8,757 nt of DNA from an uncultured Lachnospiraceae bacterium (GTDB lineage: Bacteria; Bacillota_A; Clostridia; Lachnospirales; Lachnospiraceae). The notes below the pieces were generated by a model. It was given only the letters and a program-made list of their open reading frames with translations. It did not search any database and was not told where the DNA came from. A program made the position numbers and the translations under genes. Location of the stretch: assembly GCA_910585355.1 (NCBI GenBank), contig CAJUDN010000086.1, positions 1-8,757 of the forward strand. The letters are read 5' to 3'. Below, in pieces: positions 1 through 5,656 of the stretch (position 1 is its first letter; each line of letters starts with the position of its first letter).

Positions 1-1
1 T

Positions 2-295
2 AAGAATGTGAAAACTGGCGAAATTACTAAGGTAACAGCAGATGAGGACGACGGTATGTTCGGACTTTTTGGATTCATCGGAACGATTCCAAATTCTAAT
101 ATTTTCGAGGGAATCATTGATATGGATGAGCGCGGCTATATCAAGACGGATGAAGATATGCACACCAATATTCCGGGAGTGTTTGCCGCCGGAGATATCC
201 GGGTAAAGAGCCTGCGCCAGGTGGTAACTGCTGCCGCAGACGGCGCAATCGCTGCTATGCAGGCTGAAAAGTATGTCTCAGAGCACGAGGCATAA
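2..295 (+). CDS. trxB: Thioredoxin reductase, C-terminal part (5' truncated by window)
   Basis: This is the last 97 codons of a thioredoxin reductase, the FAD/NADPH enzyme that reduces thioredoxin. Its start lies before the window, so the CxxC redox pair and the nucleotide-binding folds are not visible. What is visible is typical of the family's C-terminus: GFIGTIPN (the FxGxxPN-like segment), the stretch YIKTDEDMHTNIPGVFAAGD, whose GVFAAGD part is the second FAD-binding signature, and the tail RQVVTAAADGAIAA. The frame is open from base 2 and ends at TAA. The trxA start follows 30 nt later, so the two are almost certainly cotranscribed. Placement directly before trxA and grdA matches known Clostridia clusters in which this pair feeds electrons to glycine reductase. 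Confidence in family is high; the link to glycine reductase is from context. Confidence 0.95.
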   Translation, partial: KNVKTGEITKVTADEDDGMFGLFGFIGTIPNSNIFEGIIDMDERGYIKTDEDMHTNIPGVFAAGDIRVKSLRQVVTAAADGAIAAMQAEKYVSEHEA

Positions 296-303
296 TCACT
301 GTT

Positions 304-324
304 ATTAAGAAAGGATGTCTTAAT
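304..324 (+). promoter_or_regulatory. AU-rich hairpin presenting the trxA ribosome site in its loop
   Basis: ATTAAGA (304-310) and TCTTAAT (318-324) are perfect inverted repeats. The 7-nt loop AAGGATG (311-317) contains the only good Shine-Dalgarno match for trxA, 10 nt before its ATG. The stem is AU-rich and weak, so a regulatory role is speculative. Confidence 0.35.
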
Positions 325-325
325 T

Positions 326-643
326 ATGTTAGAGTTAACGAAGGAAACATTTGCTGCTGAGGTATTGGAAGCAGAGGGAACCATTCTCGTAGATTTCTAC
401 GGCGACGGCTGCGTACCGTGTCAGGCTCTCATGCCCCACGTACATGCTATGGAAGACACCTATGGCAAGGACATTAAGTTCACAGCCCTCAACACCACAA
501 AGGCCCGCCGTCTGGCTATTGGTCAGAAGATTCTTGGCCTTCCGGTGATTGCTCTTTACAAGGGCGGCGAGAAGATCGCTGAGTGCGTAAAGGACGATGC
601 AACAGTAGAAAATATCGAAGCAATGATTAAGGCACATCTGTAA
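326..643 (+). CDS. trxA: Thioredoxin of the glycine-reductase type (GCVPC active site)
   Basis: A 105-residue thioredoxin, normal length for the family and cytoplasmic (no signal peptide). The redox motif is GCVPC at residues 28-32 (Cys29, Cys32) in the context VDFYGDGCVPCQ, in place of the usual WCGPC. The cis-proline is probably Pro73 in ILGLPVIALYKGG. The GCVPC motif is known from thioredoxins of glycine-reducing clostridia such as Eubacterium acidaminophilum, where thioredoxin passes electrons from TrxB to the selenoprotein-containing reductase. The ATG at 326 follows AAGGA (311-315) and gives an N-terminus (MLELTKETF) that aligns naturally with thioredoxins. It lies between trxB and grdA, consistent with being their dedicated electron carrier. 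Family assignment is secure; the partner assignment rests on motif and neighbourhood. Confidence 0.97.
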   Translation: MLELTKETFAAEVLEAEGTILVDFYGDGCVPCQALMPHVHAMEDTYGKDIKFTALNTTKARRLAIGQKILGLPVIALYKGGEKIAECVKDDATVENIEAMIKAHL

Positions 644-653
644 AGCTGGAAAT

Positions 654-672
654 AACACGAATTCGTGTTTTT
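654..672 (+). terminator. Small hairpin with U-run between trxA and grdA (possible attenuator)
   Basis: AACACG (654-659) pairs with CGTGTT (664-669) around an AATT loop, followed by T670-T672, so the U-run is UUUUU at 668-672. The stem is only 6 bp, so it would be a weak terminator, an RNA-processing or stability site, or chance. It lies 10 nt after the trxA stop and ends 13 nt before the grdA ribosome site. Confidence 0.4.
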
Positions 673-697
673 CTATAAATAAATTAAGGAGGAAACG

Positions 698-715
698 ATG
701 CTATGGCTATTTTGA
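698..715 (+). other. Out-of-frame mini-ORF overlapping the grdA start (MLWLF, UGA stop)
   Basis: An ATG at 698 opens a five-codon frame (MLWLF) that ends in TGA at 713-715 and overlaps the first codons of grdA in another frame. It sits 5 nt after AAGGAGG (686-692), arguably a better position than the true grdA ATG at 703 (10 nt). Whether it is translated cannot be told from sequence; it may be accidental. Confidence 0.2.
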
Positions 716-1176
716 ATGGCAAAAAAGTAGTTATTATCGGAGACCGTGACGGTATTCCGGGGCCATCCATAGAAGCTTGTGTTAAGACAGCCGGAGCAGA
801 TGTTGTATATTCATCTACTGAGTGCTTTGTCTGAACATCCGCAGGTGCTATGGATCTGGAAAATCAGAAGAGAGTAAAAGACTTCGCAGAAAAATACGGC
901 GCAGAGAATGTTGTTGTAATTCTTGGCGCTGCTGAGGGTGAGGCTGCTGGTTTAGCTGCTGAAACCGTTACTGCGGGCGATCCGACTTTCGCAGGCCCAT
1001 TAGCAGGAGTCCAGTTGGGACTGACTGTATATCACATTTGTGAGGATGAAATCAAAGCTGAAGTTGATGCTGGTGTTTACGAAGATGAGATCAGCATGAT
1101 GGAGATGGTTATGGATGTGGATGACATCGCAGGTGAAATGTCTTCCATCAGAGATGAGTTCTGTAAATACCTGTAA
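703..1176 (+). CDS. grdA: Glycine/sarcosine/betaine reductase selenoprotein A (Sec44)
   Basis: A 157-residue selenoprotein, read through an in-frame TGA at 832-834 as selenocysteine 44. The context is CFVU at residues 41-44, followed by TSAGAMDLENQ, the hallmark redox-active site of GrdA. N-terminal MAILNGKKVVIIGDRDGIPGPS also matches the family. GrdA is the small acidic shuttle protein. Its selenol takes the carboxymethyl group from substrate-specific protein B as a Se-carboxymethyl adduct and hands it to component C as a ketene-like acetyl unit. The Cys-Sec bridge is then re-reduced by thioredoxin. ATG 703 is chosen because it gives the family N-terminus and follows AAGGAGG (686-692). The protein is not a pseudogene: sequence on both sides of the TGA is conserved, in one frame, and Sec machinery lies downstream. 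A standard gene caller would report only the part after codon 50 (ATG at 850). Confidence 0.97.
832..855 (+). promoter_or_regulatory. Sec UGA codon with candidate bacterial SECIS hairpin
   Basis: The TGA (832-834) is followed at once by a possible hairpin: AUCC (837-840) pairs GGAU (852-855), GC (841-842) pairs GC (847-848), the apical loop is AGGU (843-846), and UAU (849-851) is a bulge. An apical loop with GG/GU inside the reading frame, close after the UGA, is the known shape of bacterial SECIS elements, which bind the C-terminal domain of SelB. The UGA decoding itself is secure; the exact fold is inferred by eye. Confidence 0.5.
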
Positions 1177-1184
1177 CTAGTCAA

Positions 1185-1215
1185 GGGGCGCTGATTCTTT
1201 GGCGCCCCATTTTTT
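1185..1215 (+). terminator. Intrinsic terminator between grdA and grdC
   Basis: GGGGCGC (1185-1191) pairs perfectly with GCGCCCC (1202-1208) around a 10-nt loop and is followed by six T residues (1210-1215). It begins 8 nt after the grdA stop and ends 19 nt before the grdC ATG. It is the best terminator in the window. Because grdC and grdD have no visible promoter of their own, it probably acts as a partial terminator or 3' stabiliser, giving more grdA than grdCD transcript. Confidence 0.85.
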
Positions 1216-1234
1216 AAATTTAAGAGGTGTGTTC

Positions 1235-2791
1235 ATGAACGGGTATCCAGTATTGAAGGGAGCCAGCTATACACTGGCGATTACACCGGATATGGTAATC
1301 CATAACGGTACTACACAGACCACAGAAATGGTTGTAAATCCGGACTCTGAATATTTAAAGGAGCTTCCGGCTCATTTGAGATCTTTTGAGGATGCGGTAT
1401 CCTACATACCAAATCAGGTATATATCGGAAATGCGAAACCGGCAGATCTTGCCGCAACCGAATTCCCGTATTATGATAAAAAATGGGAAAATGCTTCCCG
1501 TGATGGAAAATATGGTCAGATCATGCCGCAGGACGAGTTTTACGGACTGATACAGATCTGTGACGTATTTGACCTGGTAATGCTGGAAAGCAGCTTTGCC
1601 CAGGATGTGAAAGCGAAATTGGCTGCTCAGAATCTTCTTACCGAAGCACAGTTAGCAGTTCTTGATAAAAATGTCAATACCACTACAGAGGAACTGCTTG
1701 CCCTTGTAAATGACGAGCATTCTGAAGGACTTTATAATAATAACGTTCTTGTGGGCGTTGTAAAGCGCGCCCATGATGTAGATGCAAACCTGTCCGCGCA
1801 TGTAATGCTGGAGAACCTTGTTACAAAGGCTTCCAATGTACTTTCTTTGATTGAGCTTGTTAAAAAGGCCGGCGTCAGTGCAGACGAAGTGGAATATGTA
1901 ATTGACTGCTGTGAGGAAGCCTGCGGTGATATGAACCAGAGAGGCGGCGGAAACTTTGCAAAGGCTGCCGCTGAGATTGCAGGTTTCACCAACGCAACAG
2001 GTTCTGACGTTCGCGGCTTCTGTGCAGGCCCGGCCCATGCGATGTTGCATGCTGCCGCACTTGTAAAAGCCGGTACCTTTAAGCACGTGGTTGTTACCGC
2101 TGGCGGCTGTACCGCAAAACTTGGTATGAATGGTAAAGACCATGTGAAGAAAGGCCTTCCGATCCTTGAGGATGCAATCGCAGGATTCTCCGTACTGGTC
2201 AGTGCAGACGACGGCGTAAGCCCGCAGATCCGCACCGATATTATTGGAAGACATACCATCGGAACCGGTTCCGCTCCGCAGAATGTTATCGGCGCTCTTG
2301 TGGCTGCTCCGCTTGAGGAGGCAGGTCTTCTGATGACCGATGTGGATAAATATTCACCGGAAATGCAGAACCCGGATATTACTAAACCGGCCGGCGCCGG
2401 AGACGTTCCGGAAGCCAACTATAAGATGATCGCCGCTCTGGCTGTGAAGAAAGGCCAGATTGGACGTGCCGATATCGCAAACTTTGTAAAAGAGCACGGT
2501 ATGACAGGATGGGCTCCCACTCAGGGTCATATTCCGTCCGGTGTTCCGTATGTGGGACCGTTACGCGAGGAAGTACTCGCCGGTGACACCAAGCGTGCCA
2601 TGATCATCGGCAAAGGAAGTCTGTTCCTTGGAAGAATGACAAACCTGTTTGACGGTGTTTCCTTCGTGGTACAGGCAAACGACGGTTCTGCCAATGCACC
2701 AGCTGCTGCCGGCTTTGACGAGGCCGCTGTTAAGTCTATGATCGGACAGGCTATGCGTGAATTTGCAAACGGCCTTCTTGGTGAAGAATAA
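1235..2791 (+). CDS. grdC: Glycine/sarcosine/betaine reductase component C, beta subunit
   Basis: A 518-residue protein, close to the usual GrdC size. GrdC is the larger subunit of component C, shared by glycine, sarcosine and betaine reductases, which accepts the carboxymethyl group from GrdA and, with GrdD, releases acetyl phosphate. The N-terminus (MNGYPVLKGASYTLAITPDM) and later blocks are characteristic. The middle-to-C-terminal half has a thiolase/ketoacyl-synthase-like look, with GGGNFAKAAAEIAGF, FCAGPAHAM (Cys263) and GGCTAKLGMNG (Cys292), and a later segment GWAPTQGHIPSGVPYVGP. Either cysteine could take part in acyl transfer; I cannot say which. The start is ATG 1235 because it follows AAGAGGTG (1222-1229) and gives the family N-terminus; an in-frame TTG at 1199 lies inside the terminator and is rejected. 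grdD follows after 27 nt. Recognition is strong. Confidence 0.96.
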   Translation: MNGYPVLKGASYTLAITPDMVIHNGTTQTTEMVVNPDSEYLKELPAHLRSFEDAVSYIPNQVYIGNAKPADLAATEFPYYDKKWENASRDGKYGQIMPQDEFYGLIQICDVFDLVMLESSFAQDVKAKLAAQNLLTEAQLAVLDKNVNTTTEELLALVNDEHSEGLYNNNVLVGVVKRAHDVDANLSAHVMLENLVTKASNVLSLIELVKKAGVSADEVEYVIDCCEEACGDMNQRGGGNFAKAAAEIAGFTNATGSDVRGFCAGPAHAMLHAAALVKAGTFKHVVVTAGGCTAKLGMNGKDHVKKGLPILEDAIAGFSVLVSADDGVSPQIRTDIIGRHTIGTGSAPQNVIGALVAAPLEEAGLLMTDVDKYSPEMQNPDITKPAGAGDVPEANYKMIAALAVKKGQIGRADIANFVKEHGMTGWAPTQGHIPSGVPYVGPLREEVLAGDTKRAMIIGKGSLFLGRMTNLFDGVSFVVQANDGSANAPAAAGFDEAAVKSMIGQAMREFANGLLGEE

Positions 2792-2818
2792 TCTGCGTAC
2801 AGAAAGGACAGGTGCGTT

Positions 2819-3937
2819 ATGTCAGATAATAGAATTAAGACGCTCATTGCAGAAACCTTCCTGGAAGTTGCAGATGCCCTGGAAACAGGACAGTACGGCA
2901 AAAAGCCGGTGATCGGCTTTGCATCCGAAGGCAGTGAGCATGGAGAAGACAACATTAAAAAGGCCATGGAGCTGGCTGCATATAAGGGAATTGATGCACG
3001 GTTAATTGAGGGAGAGGACATCCATAAACAGATGGAAGTTCTTCTGGATTCCGACGAAATTGACGCCGCCGTTACCATGCATTATCCATTCCCCATCGGC
3101 GTTTCCACTGTCGGTAAGGTAATTACCCCCGGCATGGGCAAACCCATGTACCTTGCTACCACCACAGGTACTTCTGACACCGACCGTATCAGCGGTATGG
3201 TAAAGAATGCCATTTACGGTATCATTGCTGCCAAGGCTGACGGAATCGAAAATCCGACCGTTGGAATTGCAAACATTGATGGTGCGAGACAGACAGAAAA
3301 GGCGCTTCTCAAGTTAAAAGAGCAGGGCTATGACATTAACTTTGCGGAATCTGCCCGTGCAGATGGCGGAATCGTTATGAGAGGAAATGACCTGCTGGCC
3401 GGAACTCCGGATATTATGGTTATGGACTCCCTTACAGGAAATCTGATGATGAAGATTTTCTCCGCATATACCACAGGCGGAAGCTATGAGTCTCTTGGCT
3501 TCGGTTATGGCCCGGGCATTGGCGATGGATATGACAGATTAATCATGATCGTATCCCGCGCTTCCGGAGCTCCTGTTATTGCAGGCGCCATGGAATTTGC
3601 CACAAACCTGGTGAAGCATAACTGGAAGAAGGTTGCCGCCGAGGAATTTGCCAAGGCGAAAAAGGCCGGATTTGAAGCAATTATCGAAGAATTAAAGGCT
3701 GCCGGAAAGAAGGAAGCTGCACCGGCTGCTGCTGTAACTGCTCCGCCCAAGGAAATTTGTACGGATCAGATTCCGGGTATTGAGGTTATGGACCTGGAGG
3801 ATGCTGTACAGGCTCTTTGGAAAGAGGGCATTTACGCAGAGAGCGGTATGGGCTGTACCGGTCCCATTGTATTAATGGCTGCTGATAAAAAAGCAAGAGC
3901 CTATGAAATCTTAAAGAATGCCGGTTATGTAAGCTAA
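2819..3937 (+). CDS. grdD: Glycine/sarcosine/betaine reductase component C, alpha subunit
   Basis: A 372-residue GrdD, the component C subunit that forms acetyl phosphate from the acetyl-thioester intermediate and phosphate. Residues 1 to about 295 form a PlsX/phosphotransacetylase-like domain (GFASEGSEHGEDNIKKAMEL near the start; GGSYESLGFGYGPGIGDGYD near residue 225-240). An Ala/Pro-rich linker follows (about 297-313), then a short C-terminal domain ending in GMGCTGP. Cys346 in that motif most likely corresponds to Cys359 of the Eubacterium acidaminophilum protein, reported as the active-site thiol for the final step; the alignment is mine, by eye. Cys314 is the other nearby cysteine. The start ATG 2819 follows AGAAAGGA (2801-2808). 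It sits 27 nt after grdC and is the last gene of the grd run here; a terminator-like hairpin overlaps its stop. Confidence 0.96.
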   Translation: MSDNRIKTLIAETFLEVADALETGQYGKKPVIGFASEGSEHGEDNIKKAMELAAYKGIDARLIEGEDIHKQMEVLLDSDEIDAAVTMHYPFPIGVSTVGKVITPGMGKPMYLATTTGTSDTDRISGMVKNAIYGIIAAKADGIENPTVGIANIDGARQTEKALLKLKEQGYDINFAESARADGGIVMRGNDLLAGTPDIMVMDSLTGNLMMKIFSAYTTGGSYESLGFGYGPGIGDGYDRLIMIVSRASGAPVIAGAMEFATNLVKHNWKKVAAEEFAKAKKAGFEAIIEELKAAGKKEAAPAAAVTAPPKEICTDQIPGIEVMDLEDAVQALWKEGIYAESGMGCTGPIVLMAADKKARAYEILKNAGYVS

Positions 3938-3966
3938 AACCGGAGGTACCGGAATCCGGCGGTTTT
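3936..3966 (+). terminator. Probable terminator after grdD
   Basis: AAAACCG (3936-3942) pairs with CGGTTTT (3960-3966), with an inner CCGG/CCGG stem (3949-3952 with 3956-3959) and a 6-nt bulge. The 3' arm ends in TTTT and the sequence beyond (GTATATG) is not T-rich, so termination may be incomplete. The first bases of the stem are the last two bases of the grdD stop codon. Confidence 0.6.
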
Positions 3967-4006
3967 GTATATGCAGAGCCGCCGGGGTGTTCCGGGAATT
4001 TGGTTA

Positions 4007-4043
4007 ATGACAAATTTTGGCAAATGATGACAATATATGTCAT
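4007..4043. promoter_or_regulatory. Candidate operator: ATGACA direct repeats and dyad upstream of the selC promoter
   Basis: ATGACAA occurs at 4007-4013 and again at 4027-4033, exactly 20 bp apart (about two helix turns). The second copy is also the left half of a perfect dyad, ATGACA (4027-4032) with TGTCAT (4038-4043) around ATATA. The dyad ends 7 bp before the -35 box. This could bind a regulator, possibly the LysR-type protein encoded downstream, but no binding data can be inferred. Confidence 0.4.
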
Positions 4044-4050
4044 TTCCGGA

Positions 4051-4079
4051 TTGACAAAAGAAAGATTGTATGTTATTAT
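4051..4079 (+). promoter_or_regulatory. Strong housekeeping-type promoter for selC-selA-selB
   Basis: TTGACA (4051-4056) is a perfect -35 box. A 17-bp spacer leads to TATTAT (4074-4079), one mismatch from TATAAT, preceded by TGT (4071-4073) as an extended -10. Transcription would begin near 4086, about 16 nt before the tRNA-Sec gene. This is the clearest promoter in the window. Confidence 0.85.
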
Positions 4080-4101
4080 GTCACATGTATGATTTGAATT
4101 T

Positions 4102-4195
4102 GGAGGTAGATAGGTTGCTGGTGTGCCTCGCGGTCTTCAAAACCGTTGTGAAGGGTTAGGAGCCCTTCGGGTGGGTTCGATTCCCACCTCCTCCG
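4102..4195 (+). tRNA. selC: Selenocysteine tRNA, anticodon UCA
   Basis: A 94-nt tRNA-Sec that reads UGA. The anticodon loop is CUUCAAA (4135-4141), with anticodon UCA at 4137-4139 on a 5-bp stem (4130-4134 with 4142-4146). The long variable arm is GAAGGG (4150-4155) with CCCUUC (4163-4168). The T arm is GUGGG/CCCAC (4171-4175 with 4183-4187) with loop UUCGAUU. The discriminator is G4195 and CCA is not encoded. The acceptor 5' strand GGAGGUAG (4102-4109) pairs with CUCCUCC (4188-4194) cleanly only if U4107 is bulged out; without the bulge, positions 6 and 7 would be U-U and A-C mismatches. The acceptor/T branch therefore looks like 12 bp plus a bulge, not the usual bacterial 8+5. The D stem is short (AGG/CCU, 4112-4114 with 4126-4128, perhaps plus U-G). 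It is followed after 32 nt by selA, with no terminator between. Confidence 0.95.
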
Positions 4196-4227
4196 TTACT
4201 TATTCATCAAAGTAGGAGGAATATATT

Positions 4228-5637
4228 ATGGAAAACAGGCAGATATTACTGCGTGGTCTTCCAAAGATAGACGAGTTGCTACTGGATGAGCAGCTTGTTT
4301 TTTTTATGGAATCCACCCCAAGAGCCGTTGTTGTGGATACGGCAAGAGAAATTATTGATAAGCTCCGCAAAGATATCCTTTCCGGAGACCTGAAAGCAGT
4401 TCCGGACAGAGAAGAAATCATTGAAAACATCTGCGGTACCATCACGGGAAAGAAAAAGCACAATCTGATTACTCTGGTAAACGCTACCGGAGTAATTCTC
4501 CACACCAATCTCGGAAGAGCAAATCTCTGCAAAACAGCAGTGGAGCAGATTCTTAATGTGGCAGATTCCTATTCCAATCTGGAATACGATGTAAAAAAAG
4601 GAGCCAGGGGCTCCCGCCATGACCATGTGGAAAAAATCATTATGAAAATCACAGGAGCGGAGGCAGCCATGGTGGTCAACAACAATGCGGCAGCCACCAT
4701 GCTTTGCCTTTCTGCCATGGCCTATGGAAAAGAAGTCATCACATCCCGGGGTGAACTGGTGGAAATCGGCGGCTCCTTCCGGATTCCGGATATTATGGAA
4801 CAGAGCGGCGCACATTTAAAAGAAGTGGGAACCACTAATAAAACAAAACCCTCCGATTATCGGAATGCATACAATCCGGAAACCACCGGAGCTTTTATGA
4901 AAGTTCATACCAGCAATTACAGGATCGTGGGATTTACCCAGGAAGTCACTCTGAAGGAAATGGTTGCTCTTGGGAAGGAATATGGACTTCCTGTAATTTA
5001 TGATATGGGCAGCGGTCTTATGACTGACCTGTCCCGTTACGGCGTGGATGAGCCGACGGTGATAGATGCGTTGCAGGATGGGGCTGATGTGGTTTTATTC
5101 AGCGGCGACAAGCTTCTGGGAGGCCCTCAGGGAGGTATCCTGATTGGGAAAAAGGAATATATTGATAGAATGAAGCGGCATCCTTTAGCCCGTGCCTTTC
5201 GTGTGGATAAAATGACGCTGGCGGCCATGGAAGCTACATTTTTTGAATATATGGACATGGAGGACGCAAAAAGGAACATCCCTGTCCTTCAGATGATTAC
5301 GGTTTCACAGGAAGAGCTGAAAAGGAGGGCTGGGGCGGTGCTTGATGCAGTTAAAGCGGCGGCTCCGGAATTAACGCTGGACCTTTGCCCCTGCAGGGAT
5401 CAGATCGGCGGCGGTTCTGCCCCCACAGTGCGGCTTTCCGGCCAGGCGGTATCTGTTTTTTCTGAAAAGATTTCTGCTGAGCGTCTGGAACGTCTGTTAC
5501 GAAGAGCGGAAACTCCGGTGATCGTTCGTGTGGCCCATGATGAGGTGCTTCTGTCTGTGCGGACGATAAAAGACGAAGATATCCCTTGTGTGGCGCAGGC
5601 TTTCGCTTTTGCGGTTTCCCATGCAGACACGAATTAA
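4228..5637 (+). CDS. selA: L-seryl-tRNA(Sec) selenium transferase (selenocysteine synthase)
   Basis: A 469-residue SelA, normal length for the bacterial enzyme. It is a PLP enzyme that converts seryl-tRNA-Sec to selenocysteinyl-tRNA-Sec using selenophosphate, in the cytoplasm, as a large homo-oligomer. The PLP lysine is Lys295 in FSGDKLLGGPQGG, the same residue number as in E. coli SelA. Other family blocks are VNATGVILHTNLGRA (about 85-100), MVVNNNAAATML in the cofactor domain, and LKEVGTTNKTKPSDY. The N-terminal domain, which binds the tRNA, covers roughly the first 75 residues. ATG 4228 follows AGGAGGA (4214-4220) with 7-nt spacing. It lies 32 nt after selC and 19 nt before the likely selB start, so tRNA and enzyme share a transcript. 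The selD gene that supplies selenophosphate is not in the window. Confidence 0.98.
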   Translation: MENRQILLRGLPKIDELLLDEQLVFFMESTPRAVVVDTAREIIDKLRKDILSGDLKAVPDREEIIENICGTITGKKKHNLITLVNATGVILHTNLGRANLCKTAVEQILNVADSYSNLEYDVKKGARGSRHDHVEKIIMKITGAEAAMVVNNNAAATMLCLSAMAYGKEVITSRGELVEIGGSFRIPDIMEQSGAHLKEVGTTNKTKPSDYRNAYNPETTGAFMKVHTSNYRIVGFTQEVTLKEMVALGKEYGLPVIYDMGSGLMTDLSRYGVDEPTVIDALQDGADVVLFSGDKLLGGPQGGILIGKKEYIDRMKRHPLARAFRVDKMTLAAMEATFFEYMDMEDAKRNIPVLQMITVSQEELKRRAGAVLDAVKAAAPELTLDLCPCRDQIGGGSAPTVRLSGQAVSVFSEKISAERLERLLRRAETPVIVRVAHDEVLLSVRTIKDEDIPCVAQAFAFAVSHADTN

Positions 5638-5656
5638 AAGGAGAGTGATTCAAGGA

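Noticed and set aside
850..1176. A separate 108-residue protein starting at ATG 850
   Set aside because: It is the second part of GrdA; conserved sequence continues in the same frame upstream through the Sec UGA at 832 to the ATG at 703.
1199..1234. Earlier TTG start for grdC
   Set aside because: The added residues would be encoded by the terminator hairpin and T-run, with no ribosome site. ATG 1235 has a good site and the family N-terminus.
1732..2418. Minus-strand reading frames across grdC
   Set aside because: They mirror the biased codon use of grdC, have no ribosome sites and show no recognisable protein features.
5588..5656. Earlier GTG start for selB at 5588
   Set aside because: It lies inside selA and would add residues before the conserved SelB N-terminus; ATG 5657 fits the family.
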